In this document: piece after piece, positions 35,861 to 45,573 of the stretch
Numbering within the stretch: position 1 is the stretch's first letter
Layout of the letters: every line of letters starts with the position of its first letter
Assembly: GCF_020529025.1 (NCBI RefSeq)
Contig: NZ_JACNMM010000005.1
Span: 124,001-188,000 of the forward strand
DNA from: Oceaniglobus trochenteri
GTDB taxonomy: Bacteria > Pseudomonadota > Alphaproteobacteria > Rhodobacterales > Rhodobacteraceae
Direction of reading: 5' to 3'
Length of the DNA stretch: 64,000 nt
Translations under genes and position numbers: made by a program
The notes under the pieces: generated by a model
Told to the model about the DNA's origin: nothing
What the model saw: the letters and a program-made list of their open reading frames with translations, nothing else
The model's database searches: none

Positions 35861-36348
35861 GCCGGGTCATCGAGGCCCAACCGCTGAGTGCCGCCGCCTT
35901 CGCAGATTTCGGCGATGTGCTTGAGGCGACAGGCGCGCCGGACAAGATGATCAATGCGGGGCTGTGCGGGCGCCATCACGACCGCGCCCAGCTTGATTTC
36001 CGGCCCGGGCGCCTGGGGATCAGCATCTTCGACGCCGCACCGCGCAGCCTGCCCCATACCCTGGACATGGTCGAACGCCATCCCGACGGATGCCAGACCT
36101 TCGTGCCGATGCATCAGAACCCATGGCTGGTCATCGTCGCCCCCGACGAGGGCGGGCGCCCCGGCACCCCCCGCGCCTTCATCGCGCAGCCGGGCCAGGG
36201 CGTGAACTATCACCGCAACATCTGGCACGGGGTCCTGTGTCCGCTGCATGCCCCCGGCCTCTTTGCCGTGGTCGACCGCATCGGCAAAGGCCCCAACCTG
36301 GAAGAATTCTTTTTCGACGATCCCTTCACCATCACACAAGGCACCTGA
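35857..36348 (+). CDS. allA: Ureidoglycolate lyase
   Basis: Cleaves ureidoglycolate to glyoxylate and urea, the last step of the pathway. 163 aa with the AllA blocks IEAQPLSAAAFADFGDVLEA, GISIFDAAPRSLPHTLDMVERHPDGCQTFVPM, WLVIVAPDEGGRPGTPRAFIAQPGQGVNYHRNIWHGVLCPL and VVDRIGKGPNLEEFFF. Translationally coupled to puuE-uraD by a 4-bp overlap; the permease gene follows after 68 bp. Confidence 0.95.
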   Translation: MSRVIEAQPLSAAAFADFGDVLEATGAPDKMINAGLCGRHHDRAQLDFRPGRLGISIFDAAPRSLPHTLDMVERHPDGCQTFVPMHQNPWLVIVAPDEGGRPGTPRAFIAQPGQGVNYHRNIWHGVLCPLHAPGLFAVVDRIGKGPNLEEFFFDDPFTITQGT

Positions 36349-36416
36349 CACCCCCCAAGACTAATCCCGCCGAATAACCGAGCGGGGCGCGAATAATACA
36401 AAAAGGACAGTCCAAC

Positions 36417-37859
36417 ATGGCCGACACTTCCATCGGAACGCCGGAACAGCTCCGCGATCCGAATTTCACCCCGCCGCTTTACAAGGCGATTCCCCTGGGC
36501 ATCCAGCATGTGCTGGCAATGTTCGTGAGCAACGTCACCCCGGCGATCATCGTCGCCGGGGCCGCCGGGTTCGGGTTCGGCAGCCAGTCGCCCGATTTCC
36601 CCGAACTTCTGTACCTGATCCAGATGGCCATGCTGTTCGCCGGCATCGCCACGCTGTTGCAGACCATCACCATCGGCCCCGTGGGCGCCGCGCTGCCCAT
36701 CGTGCAGGGGACGTCCTTTGCCTTCCTGCCGATCATGATTCCGCTGGTGGCGGGCAAGGGCGTCGATGCCCTGGCCGCGCTGTTCACCGGGGTGATCATC
36801 GGCGGGTTGTTCCATGCCTTCATCGGCACCTTCATCGGCAAGATCCGCTTTGCCCTGCCGCCGCTGGTCACCGGATTGATCGTGACCATGATCGGTCTGG
36901 CCCTCGTGCGGGTCGGCATCCAGTATGCCGCGGGCGGCGTGCCCGCCATCGGCACCGAGGAATACGGCAGCCTTCTGAACTGGTCCGCCGCTTTGGTGGT
37001 GATCTTCGTCACCCTCGGGCTCAAGTTCTTCGCGCGCGGAATGCTGGCCGTCTCGGCGGTGCTGATCGGCCTTGTGGTGGGCTATGTCTATGCCATCTTC
37101 GTGGGCATGCTGCCCATCGAGGCGATCACTGGGTCGTGGGAACGGGCCGCCGCCTTTGCCCTGCCCCAGCCGTTCAAATACGGGTTCGAGTTCAGCCTGG
37201 CCGCCGTGATCGGCTTCTGTCTCATGGCCTTCATCTCGGCCATCGAGACGGTGGGCGACGTGTCGGGCATCACCAAGGGCGGCGCGAACCGCGAGGCGAC
37301 GGACGAGGAAATCACCGGCGCCACCTATGCCGACGGTCTGGGCACGGCGGTTGCCGGTGTCTTCGGCGGCTTTCCCAACACCTCGTTTTCGCAGAACGTC
37401 GGCCTGATCGCCATGACCGGCGTGATGAGCCGCCACGTCGTGACCTGCGGTGCGATCTTCCTGATCATCTGCGGGCTGATCCCCAAGGTGGGCGGCGTGA
37501 TCCGCACCGTTCCGATCGAGGTTCTGGGCGGTGGCGTGATCGTGATGTTCGGCATGGTCGTGGCCGCCGGCATCTCGATGCTGTCGGATGTCGATTGGAA
37601 CCGGCGCAACATGGTGATCTTCGCGGTTGCGCTGTCGGTGGGCCTCGGGCTTCAGCTTGAGCCGGGCGCGGTGCAGTACCTGCCCGAATGGGCCGAGGTG
37701 CTGATGGTGTCGGGGCTGCTGCCTGCTGCAACCATCGCCATCGTGCTGAACCTGGTGCTGCCCGAGGAATTGTCCGACGAATCGACCGAGGAAGTCGCCG
37801 GTGGCTTGTCGGGGCACAAAAGCTGGGGCCACAAGCCCGGCGAAGAACCCAACGCCTGA
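36417..37859 (+). CDS. NCS2 nucleobase permease (urate/xanthine type)
   Basis: 480-residue nucleobase:cation symporter-2 (NAT/NCS2) with about 14 spans. TM1 region YKAIPLGIQHVLAMFVSNVTPAIIV, the QTITIGPVGAALPIVQGTSFAF helix with the conserved QG, AFISAIETVGDVSGITKGG (conserved Glu) and the NAT signature QNVGLIAMTG. Together with neighbours this points to urate or xanthine uptake; the exact substrate is inferred. The C-terminus is hydrophilic (EESTEEVAGGL-like). A strong terminator follows 22 bp after the stop. Confidence 0.92.
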   Translation: MADTSIGTPEQLRDPNFTPPLYKAIPLGIQHVLAMFVSNVTPAIIVAGAAGFGFGSQSPDFPELLYLIQMAMLFAGIATLLQTITIGPVGAALPIVQGTSFAFLPIMIPLVAGKGVDALAALFTGVIIGGLFHAFIGTFIGKIRFALPPLVTGLIVTMIGLALVRVGIQYAAGGVPAIGTEEYGSLLNWSAALVVIFVTLGLKFFARGMLAVSAVLIGLVVGYVYAIFVGMLPIEAITGSWERAAAFALPQPFKYGFEFSLAAVIGFCLMAFISAIETVGDVSGITKGGANREATDEEITGATYADGLGTAVAGVFGGFPNTSFSQNVGLIAMTGVMSRHVVTCGAIFLIICGLIPKVGGVIRTVPIEVLGGGVIVMFGMVVAAGISMLSDVDWNRRNMVIFAVALSVGLGLQLEPGAVQYLPEWAEVLMVSGLLPAATIAIVLNLVLPEELSDESTEEVAGGLSGHKSWGHKPGEEPNA

Positions 37860-37881
37860 CAACCGGCGCAGGAAAACGGCG

Positions 37882-37909
37882 AAGGCCGGGCCATTTGGCC
37901 CGGCCTTTT
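37882..37909 (+). terminator. Rho-independent terminator after the permease
   Basis: Stem AAGGCCGGGCC (37882-37892), loop ATTT, stem GGCCCGGCCTT (37897-37907) and a short T-run to 37909. Eleven perfect pairs; marks the end of the puuE-allA-permease unit. Confidence 0.9.
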
Positions 37910-37956
37910 GTGTTCTGCGCCCTATCCTCTTTCTCAAGCAAGGAAGGAGACATCCC

Positions 37957-38403
37957 ATGTCAGAGACGAAAAGGCCCCGCGCCATCGGCATCAACCACGT
38001 CGCGCTTGAGGTGGGCGATATCGACGCGGCGCTGGAATTCTACGGCCAGTTCCTCAGCTTCAAGCTGCGCAGCAAGGGCGATACCATGGCCTTCATCGAC
38101 CTTGGCGATCAGTTCCTGGCGCTCTCCACCCGCAAGGACCGGCCAAGGGACGCTGACCGCCACTTCGGGTTGGTGGTGGATGACGCCGAGGCGGTACGCC
38201 GCATCATCAAGGGTCTTGGGATAGAAATCGTGTCGGACCGGTTCTTGGATTTCCACGACCCCTGGGGCAACAAGATCGAGATTGTCGGCTATCCCGGCAT
38301 CCAGTTTTCCAAGACAGACGCGGTCCTGAACGCCATGGGCGCCGCCGATCTGGAAAAGACCGACGACGCCAGGGACGAACTGCGCAAGAAGGGGATGCTC
38401 TAG
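37957..38403 (+). CDS. VOC-family (glyoxalase-like) protein
   Basis: 148-residue vicinal-oxygen-chelate protein: GINHVALEVGDIDAALEFYGQFLSFKLRSKGDTMAFIDLGDQFLAL, then HFGLVVDDAEAVRRIIKGLGIEIV and DFHDPWGNKIEIVGYPGIQF. The His in INHVAL, the second His and the Glu in NKIEIV are metal-ligand candidates. ATG 37957 follows AAGGAGA; the frame's earlier start lies inside the permease. It is separated from the permease by a terminator, so it has its own promoter. A role in purine breakdown is possible but unproven. Confidence 0.85.
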   Translation: MSETKRPRAIGINHVALEVGDIDAALEFYGQFLSFKLRSKGDTMAFIDLGDQFLALSTRKDRPRDADRHFGLVVDDAEAVRRIIKGLGIEIVSDRFLDFHDPWGNKIEIVGYPGIQFSKTDAVLNAMGAADLEKTDDARDELRKKGML

Positions 38404-39224
38404 AGGCTCAGCGCCGCGTGGCGGTTCACGTCCTTGTAAAGCAGATACCGGAACGGCCCCGGCCCGCCCGCATAGCAGGCCTGCGGGCAGAAGGCGCGCA
38501 GCCACATGAAATCGCCCGCCTCAACCTCGACCCAGTCGTTGTTCAGGGCATAGACCGCCTTGCCCTCCAGCACGTAAAGCCCGTGCTCCATCACATGGGT
38601 CTCCAGGAACGGGATCACGCCGCCCGGTTGCAGGGTCACGATGGTCACATGCATGTCATGGCGCAGGTCAGCCGGATCGACGAACCGCGTGGTGGCCCAG
38701 ACGCCCTTGGTGTCGGGCATGACGCTGGGCGCGATGTCGGCATCGCTGCTGACGATGGGGTCGGGATGGTCCAGCCCTTCGACCGCCTGATATCTCTTGC
38801 GAATCCAATGAAACCGCGCCGGGGCATCGGCTTCGTTGCGCAAGCTCCAGGCGCATCCGGCCGGCAGATAGGCATAGCCCCCCGGCGCGATGCTGTGCGC
38901 ATTGCCCTCGATGGTCAGGGTAAAGCCGCCCTCGGTGACGAAAAGAACGCCCTGCGCTGCCGGATCGGCCTCGGGGCGGTCCGATCCGCCGCCGGGCTGA
39001 ACCTCCATGACGTATTGCGAAAAGGTCTCGGCGAAGCCCGACATGGGGCGCGCGATGACCCAAAGCCGGGTGTCATCCCAGAAGGGCAGGAAACTGGTGG
39101 TGATATCGCGCATCGTGCCCTGCGGAATGACGGCATAGGCCTCGGTGAACACCGCACGGCCCGTCAGAAGATCGGTTTGCGGCGGATGGCCGCCCTTGGG
39201 CGCAAAGTAGGTTCGCTGGGTCAT
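38400..39224 (-). CDS. allE: (S)-Ureidoglycine aminohydrolase
   Basis: Bicupin that releases ammonia from (S)-ureidoglycine giving ureidoglycolate; Mn2+ dependent in the family. 274 aa. N-terminal cupin: GGHPPQTDLLTGRAVFTEAYAVIPQGTMRDITTSFLPFW and LFVTEGGFTLTIEGNAHSIAPGGYAYLPAGCAW. C-terminal cupin with metal ligands in MHVTIVTLQPGGVIPFLETHVMEHGLYVLEGKAVYALNNDWVEVEAGDFMWLRAFCPQACYAGG. It converges on the VOC gene with a 4-bp overlap. An 8-bp inverted repeat lies 47 bp upstream. Confidence 0.92.
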   Translation of the reverse strand: MTQRTYFAPKGGHPPQTDLLTGRAVFTEAYAVIPQGTMRDITTSFLPFWDDTRLWVIARPMSGFAETFSQYVMEVQPGGGSDRPEADPAAQGVLFVTEGGFTLTIEGNAHSIAPGGYAYLPAGCAWSLRNEADAPARFHWIRKRYQAVEGLDHPDPIVSSDADIAPSVMPDTKGVWATTRFVDPADLRHDMHVTIVTLQPGGVIPFLETHVMEHGLYVLEGKAVYALNNDWVEVEAGDFMWLRAFCPQACYAGGPGPFRYLLYKDVNRHAALSL

Positions 39225-39270
39225 GTCGTCCGGCTCCGGCAGGTTTCTAAAAACCCAGTTTCGGCCGCAC

Positions 39271-39293
39271 CTTCTGTCAATGAAAGACAGAAG
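39271..39293. promoter_or_regulatory. Operator-like inverted repeat upstream of allE
   Basis: CTTCTGTC (39271-39278) and GACAGAAG (39286-39293) form a perfect 8-bp inverted repeat with a 7-nt spacer, 47 bp before the allE ATG and in the only gap between allE and the DUF2189 gene. Confidence 0.55.
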
Positions 39294-39332
39294 ATGTCAC
39301 TAGGTTCTTTCCGCTAAATTTGAAAACCAACC

Positions 39333-40103
39333 CTAGGGCCAGATCAAGGCGCGCCGATAGAGATGCCAGGTCGCGTGCCCCAGGATCGGCAGGACAATGA
39401 ACAACCCAAGAAACAGCGGCAGCATCCCCAAGAGGCACAGCCCCGCCACCATGACGCCCCAGGCCAGCAGGACCGGCAGGTTGGCCGCAACACAGCTTGC
39501 GCTGAGCATCATGGCGGTGACGAAATCCAGCTCGCGTTCCAGAAGCATCGGCAGGCTCATGCAGGTCAGCGCGAACAGCAGGAAGGCCAGCACACCGCCC
39601 ACGGTAAACTCGACCGCCAGCATCATCATGCCGTTCGTGCTGGTCAGCAGGCCGATCAGATCGCCCATCCGCGCCATCGGGTTCAACCCCAGGAACAGCG
39701 CAAAGATCATATGCGCAAGGAAGGTCCAGAACAGGAAATAGACGACGATCAGACCGCCGATCCAGGGAATCTGCCCGCCCCTCTCGCGCCAGACCACGCC
39801 CAGGACACCGCGCCAGTCCAGCGGCGCCCCCTGTTCCAACCGGCGGCTGACATCGTAAAGGCCGATGGCCGCGAAGGGCGCGAACAGCGGAAAGCCCAGC
39901 GATGTCGCCAGCGTCCAGGCCACATGCCCCGCGCCCATGACCAGCATGAGGATACCGGCGATGGCATAAAACCCGCCGAAGAACAGCCCGAACTGCGGCG
40001 CGGCGCGGAAATCGCGCCAGCCCAGATGCAGGGCCTTGCCCAGATCGGCAAAGGCAAGTGTCGCGATCTCCGGCATCACCGGCATGGCAGTATCCGTCGG
40101 CAT
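39333..40103 (-). CDS. DUF2189 membrane protein
   Basis: 256-residue integral membrane protein of DUF2189. Six hydrophobic segments are visible after a soluble N-terminal helix (LAFADLGKALHLGWRDFRAAPQFGLFFGGFYAIAG, FPLFAPFAAIGLYDVSRRLEQG, FALTCMSLPMLLERELDFVTAM, ending LGHATWHLYRRALIWP). Function unknown. It lies downstream of prfB on the same strand with 130 bp between, in which a GC-rich hairpin (40185-40200) has no T-run. Confidence 0.88.
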   Translation of the reverse strand: MPTDTAMPVMPEIATLAFADLGKALHLGWRDFRAAPQFGLFFGGFYAIAGILMLVMGAGHVAWTLATSLGFPLFAPFAAIGLYDVSRRLEQGAPLDWRGVLGVVWRERGGQIPWIGGLIVVYFLFWTFLAHMIFALFLGLNPMARMGDLIGLLTSTNGMMMLAVEFTVGGVLAFLLFALTCMSLPMLLERELDFVTAMMLSASCVAANLPVLLAWGVMVAGLCLLGMLPLFLGLFIVLPILGHATWHLYRRALIWP

Positions 40104-40233
40104 GTCCCCTCCCCGCGCAAGACCAGACGCCGTTGCCCGGGGGCGGTCGGAACCGCAAGGCCGGGCGCCGGCAAATGATGGCGTGCGGGCGTCAGCCCGC
40201 TCACTCGGATCAAACCACGCGGGCGGGGAGCGA

Positions 40234-41361
40234 TCAATCCTCGGCGTTGGCCTCGGCGCGGGTCTTGCCGGTCACGTCCATGGCCAGGGTCGCCGCCATC
40301 AGCCGGTCAAGATCGCCGTCCAGCACGCCCTGGGTGTCGCTGGTTTCGAAACCGGTGCGCAGATCCTTCACCATCTGGTAGGGTTGCAGGACGTAAGACC
40401 GGATCTGGTTGCCCCAGCCGGCATCGCCCTTGGCATCGTGGGCCTCATTGATGGCGGCGTTCCTGCGGTCCAGCTCCATCTGGTAGAGGCGCGATTTCAG
40501 CGCCTTCATGGCGATGTCGCGGTTCTGGTGCTGCGATTTCTCCGAACTCGTCACCACGATACCGGTGGGAATATGGGTGATGCGCACGGCGGAATCGGTG
40601 GTGTTGACGTGCTGCCCGCCCGCGCCGGACGACCGGTAGGTGTCCAGCCGGATGTCGCTGGGGTTCACCTCGATCTCGATATTGTCGTCCACCACCGGGT
40701 AAACCCAGACCGACGAGAACGAGGTGTGGCGCCGCGCCGCGCTGTCATAAGGCGAAATCCGCACCAGGCGGTGAACGCCCGACTCGGACTTCAGCCAGCC
40801 ATAGGCGTTGGGACCGCTGATCTTGTAGGCGGCCGACTTGATGCCCGCCTCTTCGCCCGCGCTTTCGGACTGCAACTCGACGGTATAGCCCTTCTTCTCG
40901 GCCCAGCGGACATACATCCGCGCCAGCATCGAGGCCCAGTCACAGCTTTCCGTGCCCCCGGCGCCGCTGTTGATCTCAAGGAAGGTGTCGTTGCCGTCGG
41001 CCTCGCCGTTCAGCAGCGCCTCGATCTCGGCGGCCCCGGCGCGTTCCTTCAGCGATTTCAGCGCCTTCTCGGCCTCAGCCACAACCTCTTCGTCGCCCTC
41101 GGCTTCGCCCAGTTCGATCAGTTCCACGTTGTCCGACAGTTCCTGCGCCATGCCGTCGTGGCGGGCGATGGCATCCACCAGCATCTGGCGGTCGCGCATC
41201 AGCTTCTGCGCCTTCTCGGGGTCGTCCCACAGGTCGGGGGATTCCACCATGGCGTTGAATTCCTCCAACCGGTGGTCGGCCGTGTCGCGGTTCATCCGCT
41301 GGCCGATCAGCGTCAGGGATTTTTCGATCGCTTCGACCGTGTTCTGTGCTTCGGCGCGCAT
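40234..41361 (-). CDS. prfB: Peptide chain release factor 2
   Basis: Class I release factor for UGA/UAA. 375 aa with the GGQ peptidyl-hydrolysis motif in [27 protein letters not shown]. The anticodon-like tripeptide reads SPY ([15 protein letters not shown]) rather than the E. coli SPF. The frame is continuous from ATG 41361, so the programmed +1 frameshift with in-frame TGA used in E. coli prfB is absent. The open frame reaches 41889 only by read-through of the mrcA C-terminal region in another frame. mrcA lies upstream on the same strand. Confidence 0.96.
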   Translation of the reverse strand: MRAEAQNTVEAIEKSLTLIGQRMNRDTADHRLEEFNAMVESPDLWDDPEKAQKLMRDRQMLVDAIARHDGMAQELSDNVELIELGEAEGDEEVVAEAEKALKSLKERAGAAEIEALLNGEADGNDTFLEINSGAGGTESCDWASMLARMYVRWAEKKGYTVELQSESAGEEAGIKSAAYKISGPNAYGWLKSESGVHRLVRISPYDSAARRHTSFSSVWVYPVVDDNIEIEVNPSDIRLDTYRSSGAGGQHVNTTDSAVRITHIPTGIVVTSSEKSQHQNRDIAMKALKSRLYQMELDRRNAAINEAHDAKGDAGWGNQIRSYVLQPYQMVKDLRTGFETSDTQGVLDGDLDRLMAATLAMDVTGKTRAEANAED

Positions 41362-41488
41362 GTTCTGGGTTCCCGCAATTTCCTTGGTGTAAGCACCCGC
41401 TGATACCAACGGGCGCGTTCCGGGGCAAGGTGGCCTTGGCGGTGGTTTCAGGTTTCGCAAGGGGCCCGGGCAAGCCCCCCGCGCAGGG

Positions 41489-44044
41489 TCAGTACAGACC
41501 GCCCGAGGAAATCGAACCGAAGCTGGCCTTGTTCTTGGGAATCTCGACCATCCCGCCCGAGGATGTGCGCACCTGCTCGCCACCCTCTTCGTCTTCGCCC
41601 GCCGAGAACAGCGGGAGGTTCGCCCCCATGGCAAAGCCACCGTCGAAGGCCACGCCAAAGACAGGCTCTTCGCCCAGGCGGAAATACTCGGCCACCACGT
41701 CGGGGCCGCTGGCATCATCCGAAAGGCGGGCGCCGGTATGGCGGTTGATCTTGATGAAATGACCGCCCGGCGGAACCTCGAAGGGGCCGCCGCCGTACTT
41801 GGCCGTGGCCTTCTGCATGAACTGGTTGAAGACCGGCGCGCACAGCCCGCCCCCCGAACCCGACCGGCCCATGGGGCGCGGACGGTCATAGCCGATATAA
41901 CAGCCCGCCGCGATGGTGCTGGTGAAGCCGACGAACCAGGCGTCCTTCTCGTCGTTGGTTGTCCCGGTCTTGCCGGCGACCGGCACGCTCAGGTTCACCT
42001 TGCCGCGCGCCGTGCCGCGTTCCACCACACCCTTCATCATCGAGGTCAGCTGATAGGCGGTGATGGCGTCCATCACCCTTTCGCGGTTGCTGGTGATCGT
42101 GGGCGCGAACCCGGGGGCCAGCGATGCAACCTCGCATTCCGGGCATGTGCGCTGATCGTGCTTGTAGACGGTGGCGCCATAGCGGTCCTGCACCCGGTCG
42201 ACCAGGGTGGGTTCAACGCGCTCGCCGCCATTGGCGAACATCGAATAGGCGGCAACCATCTTGAACAGCGTCGTTTCCTCCGAGCCAAGCGCGCCGGCCA
42301 GGTAACGGCCCATGTTGTCGTAGACGCCGAACTTCTCGGCATAGCGCGCCACCACGTCCATCCCCACCTCTTCGGCCAGGCGGACGGTCATCAGGTTGCG
42401 CGACTGTTCGATCCCGGTCCGCAGGGGCGTGGGGCCGTAAAAGCGGTTGGCATAGTTCTTGGGCCGCCACACGCCCTGGGGGGTGTTCACCTCGATCGGG
42501 GCGTCGACAACGATGGTCGCGGGGCTGAAGCCCGAATCCAGCGCCGCGGCATAGACGAAGGGCTTGAACGACGAACCGGGCTGGCGCGTGGCCTGGGTGG
42601 CGCGGTTGAACACCGAATACTGGTACGAAAAGCCACCCTGCATCGCCAGAACCCGGCCGGTGTTCACGTCCATCGCCATGAAGGCGCCCTGCACCTCGGG
42701 GATCTGGCGCAGGGTCCAGCGGATGAAGCTGCCGTCGCTGTCCGAGGTCATCTTGCGCACCAGGACGACATCGCCCTTCTCAAGCAGGTCACCCGCCACT
42801 TGGGCCTTGCGCCCCAGGCTGCCATCCTTGTTGCGCTTGCGGGCCCACTGTACGTCGGCCGGTTCGATCCAGTGCCCGTCGCTGTCCTCGGCCACGTCCT
42901 CGATCCCGATCCGGGCGCTGGTGTCCCCCACGCTCAGCACGACGGCGGGGTGCCAGGGGTTCTCGAGGTTCACGTCGCGCGACACCCGCACGTCGGCCAG
43001 GGCCGCGCGCCAGCTTTCCTCGCTCTCCAGCTTGGCGGCGTCGATCTTCTTGCCCGTGCCGCGCCAGACACCGGTCCCCCGGTCATAGCTCTCCAGCTGG
43101 CGGCGCAGCGCCTCGGCGGCGACCTCCTGCAACTCGGGGTCGATGGTGGCCCGCACCGAAAGCCCGCCCGAAAAGAACTCGCCCTCGCCGAAATCGTCGC
43201 TCAGCTGGCGGCGGATCTCGTCGGTGAAATAGTCGCGCGCCGGCAGCGCCGAGCGGAAGCTCTCGAAATCGCCGTTCTGCACCGTGCGCAGCGGCTCCAG
43301 CCGGGCGGTGCGATACTGCTCCTCGGTGATATAGCCGTTCTCGAACATCTCGCGCAGCACGAAGTTGCGCCGGGTGATGGCACGTTCCTTGTCGCGCACC
43401 GGGTGATAATTCGACGGGGCCTTGGGCAGAACGGCAAGATAGGCCGCCTCCTCGGGCTTCAGTTCGGCCAGGGTCTTGTTGAAATAGGTCTGGGCGGCCG
43501 CCGTCACGCCAAAGCTGTTCTGGCCCAGGAAAATCTCGTTCAGGTACAGTTCAAGGATCTTGTCCTTGCTCAGCGTGCCTTCGATCCGGGTGGCCAGGAT
43601 AAGTTCCTTGATCTTGCGCTCGGCGCTGCGCTCGCCCCCCAGAAGGAAGTTCTTCATCACCTGCTGGGTGATGGTCGAGGCCCCGCGCAGCGCGCCCCCC
43701 TTGGCGGCGGTGACGGCGGCGGCAACCATGCCGCGCGGGTCATAGCCCTTGTGGGTATAGAAATTCTTGTCCTCGGCCGAAATGAAGGCGCCCTTCACCA
43801 GGTCGGGAATATCCTCGGCCCGTGCGAAAAGGCGGCGTTCCTTGGCGAACTCGTCGATGATCCGCCCCTCGCGCGAATAGATTCGGCTGATGGTCGGGGG
43901 GGTATACTGCGCCAGCTGGTCGGTATTGGGCAGATCGCGCGAATACATCCAGAACACCGCGCCGATGGTCAGGGCGGCGAACATGACCGCGATGGTCAGC
44001 CAACTGAAGATCGCTCCGAAAAACGACAGAATGAACCGGATCAT
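41489..44044 (-). CDS. mrcA: Penicillin-binding protein 1A (bifunctional transglycosylase/transpeptidase)
   Basis: Inner-membrane class A PBP, 851 aa from ATG 44044 (a longer frame from 44101 adds 19 untypical residues). One N-terminal span (FLSFFG... [10 protein letters not shown]), then the GT51 domain with catalytic Glu91 in [19 protein letters not shown] and [16 protein letters not shown]. The transpeptidase domain carries SSFK ([14 protein letters not shown]), SRN ([11 protein letters not shown]) and KTGT ([18 protein letters not shown]). The C-terminus ends [12 protein letters not shown]. Lies downstream of the amidase gene: a cell-wall pair. Confidence 0.96.
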   Translation of the reverse strand: MIRFILSFFGAIFSWLTIAVMFAALTIGAVFWMYSRDLPNTDQLAQYTPPTISRIYSREGRIIDEFAKERRLFARAEDIPDLVKGAFISAEDKNFYTHKGYDPRGMVAAAVTAAKGGALRGASTITQQVMKNFLLGGERSAERKIKELILATRIEGTLSKDKILELYLNEIFLGQNSFGVTAAAQTYFNKTLAELKPEEAAYLAVLPKAPSNYHPVRDKERAITRRNFVLREMFENGYITEEQYRTARLEPLRTVQNGDFESFRSALPARDYFTDEIRRQLSDDFGEGEFFSGGLSVRATIDPELQEVAAEALRRQLESYDRGTGVWRGTGKKIDAAKLESEESWRAALADVRVSRDVNLENPWHPAVVLSVGDTSARIGIEDVAEDSDGHWIEPADVQWARKRNKDGSLGRKAQVAGDLLEKGDVVLVRKMTSDSDGSFIRWTLRQIPEVQGAFMAMDVNTGRVLAMQGGFSYQYSVFNRATQATRQPGSSFKPFVYAAALDSGFSPATIVVDAPIEVNTPQGVWRPKNYANRFYGPTPLRTGIEQSRNLMTVRLAEEVGMDVVARYAEKFGVYDNMGRYLAGALGSEETTLFKMVAAYSMFANGGERVEPTLVDRVQDRYGATVYKHDQRTCPECEVASLAPGFAPTITSNRERVMDAITAYQLTSMMKGVVERGTARGKVNLSVPVAGKTGTTNDEKDAWFVGFTSTIAAGCYIGYDRPRPMGRSGSGGGLCAPVFNQFMQKATAKYGGGPFEVPPGGHFIKINRHTGARLSDDASGPDVVAEYFRLGEEPVFGVAFDGGFAMGANLPLFSAGEDEEGGEQVRTSSGGMVEIPKNKASFGSISSGGLY

Positions 44045-44162
44045 GGCCAATGCCCCCTGCACAGATTGCGCCTGTATATAGGCGCCCCGCGGTGGGGTCA
44101 AAACCGCCCCTGCGGAACACCGCTCAAATTACCGGCATTTGTCACGAATTGCCGGCGCGCCC

Positions 44163-44187
44163 CTCTTTCTTGCTGCAAATACTCAAG
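44163..44187 (-). repeat. Dispersed 3'-end motif, copy 3 (type 1)
   Basis: On the minus strand GAGTATTTGCAGCAAGAAAG with matching flanks, 30 bp beyond the amidase stop. A 7-bp hairpin AGCCGCC-GCA-GGCGGCT (44198-44214) stands between the stop and the motif, so here hairpin plus motif may act together as a 3' end. Confidence 0.6.
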
Positions 44188-44217
44188 CGCGCAGCGCAGC
44201 CGCCGCAGGCGGCTTTT

Positions 44218-45468
44218 CTACTGGCGCAAGAGTTCGGCTTCGGCGGCATCCTCGCGCGCCCATTGCAGCAACCCGTCGCGGATTCCCATGGCCGCCAGGT
44301 GGCGCCATTGCGGATCGGTCAGGCGGGCGCGGTCGTGGGCCGAGGAGAGGAACCCCAGTTCGATTAGCGCCGAGGGGATGTCGGGCGCCTTCAGCACCGA
44401 GAACCCGGCGCGCAGGCGCGGCCGCTTGTGCAGATCGCCGGTGCGTTCCGCCAGCCCCGCCACCAGCTTGCCCGCCAGGCGGTCGGCGCGCGGCGTGGTG
44501 TTGCGCCGGGCCATGTCCATCAGCACGCCCGCGATCACATCGTCCTGGTCCGACAGGTCAAGCCCCGCCAGAAGATCGGCCCGGTCGTGGCGTTCGGCCA
44601 AAACGCGCGAGGCTTCGTCGCTGGCCTCTTGCGACAGGGTATAAACCGTCGCACCCGATGCCCGCCCCTCGGCCAGGGCATCCGCGTGCAGCGACAGGAA
44701 CACGTCGGCCCGCGCCATCCGCGCCACCGTCACCCGCTCTTCCAGAGGAACGAAGACATCGCTTTCCCGCGTCAGCACCACCCGGAACCTGCCCGTTTCC
44801 TCGAGAACGCCGCGCAGATCCTTGGCAAAGCGCAGCATCACATGGGCCTCGATCACCCCTTCGGCATCGGCACCCGGATCGATCCCGCCATGCCCCGGGT
44901 CCAGCACGACCACCAGGGGGCGCCCGCCCCTCTGGCGCGCGCGCGGCGGCGGCAGGTCGGTGACAGGCGCACCGGCGATCACCGCGCCGGGCGGGGCGAT
45001 GGCACTGGCGGCGAAGGTCTCGTGATCGACGGTGCGCATCTGCACCTTCAGCGTGGCACCCCCATCCTCGGCCCCCGTCACCAGCGCCGCGGTTTCAAGG
45101 GCCATGGGCCGCGACAGCCGCAGCACAAGGCGCGTCCAGTCGTTCAGGAAGGGGCCGGTCAGCACTTCGGAGACGTAATCGCTGAACAGGATGGCCTGCA
45201 TGTCCTGGCCGCTCCAGTCCACGGCGTTGAAATCCACGACAAGGCGGGCCGGATCGTCCAGCGTGAATATCCTCCAGGGCACCGGTTGGGACAGCGCCAG
45301 CGTCATCTGAAGGTTGTCGCCGATGTCGATGATTTCCGAACGTTCCAGATCGGGACGCGCCAGCGCGCTCAGGCTGTCGCCGGAACCGCCACCATCGGTG
45401 GCCGCCACGGGATGGGACAACGCCAGCAGTCCGACAAGGACCACCGCGAAAATACGGACATTTGACAT
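44218..45468 (-). CDS. amiC: N-acetylmuramoyl-L-alanine amidase with AMIN domain
   Basis: Secreted cell-wall amidase, 416 aa. Sec signal peptide MSNVRIFAVVLVGLLALSHP with cleavage near AVAA-type PVAAT; AMIN domain (residues about 50-160, MTLALSQPVPWRIFTLDDPARLVVDFNAV); Amidase_3 catalytic domain from about 190 with zinc ligands in VVLDPGHGGIDPGAD, the Glu in VIEAHVMLRFA, His in VFLSLHADA, and catalytic Glu in SALIELGFLSS. Cleaves septal peptidoglycan for daughter-cell separation. Lies upstream of mrcA on the same strand. Confidence 0.93.
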   Translation of the reverse strand: MSNVRIFAVVLVGLLALSHPVAATDGGGSGDSLSALARPDLERSEIIDIGDNLQMTLALSQPVPWRIFTLDDPARLVVDFNAVDWSGQDMQAILFSDYVSEVLTGPFLNDWTRLVLRLSRPMALETAALVTGAEDGGATLKVQMRTVDHETFAASAIAPPGAVIAGAPVTDLPPPRARQRGGRPLVVVLDPGHGGIDPGADAEGVIEAHVMLRFAKDLRGVLEETGRFRVVLTRESDVFVPLEERVTVARMARADVFLSLHADALAEGRASGATVYTLSQEASDEASRVLAERHDRADLLAGLDLSDQDDVIAGVLMDMARRNTTPRADRLAGKLVAGLAERTGDLHKRPRLRAGFSVLKAPDIPSALIELGFLSSAHDRARLTDPQWRHLAAMGIRDGLLQWAREDAAEAELLRQ

Positions 45469-45573
45469 GGCTGCTCTGCTCTGATCGGCCTGTTTCGACC
45501 GTTGGTGGCAGTCTATCGCAACATCGGCCCGCGCGAAACGGTGAAAGTCCGCGCCGGGCGCGGTTTTTGCACC

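Noticed and set aside
36210-37994. Minus-strand open frame of 594 codons opposite the permease
   Set aside because: Product is His/Gln/Asp/Gly-rich without domain signals; the opposite frame is a clear NCS2 permease with a terminator.
40185-40200. GCGGGC-GTCA-GCCCGC hairpin downstream of prfB as a terminator
   Set aside because: Only 6 bp and no T-run on either strand.
41738-44644. Plus-strand open frame of 968 codons opposite mrcA
   Set aside because: Antisense shadow of the PBP1A gene. The product is low-complexity Gly/Ala/Arg/His with no family motif, and mrcA has all catalytic motifs.
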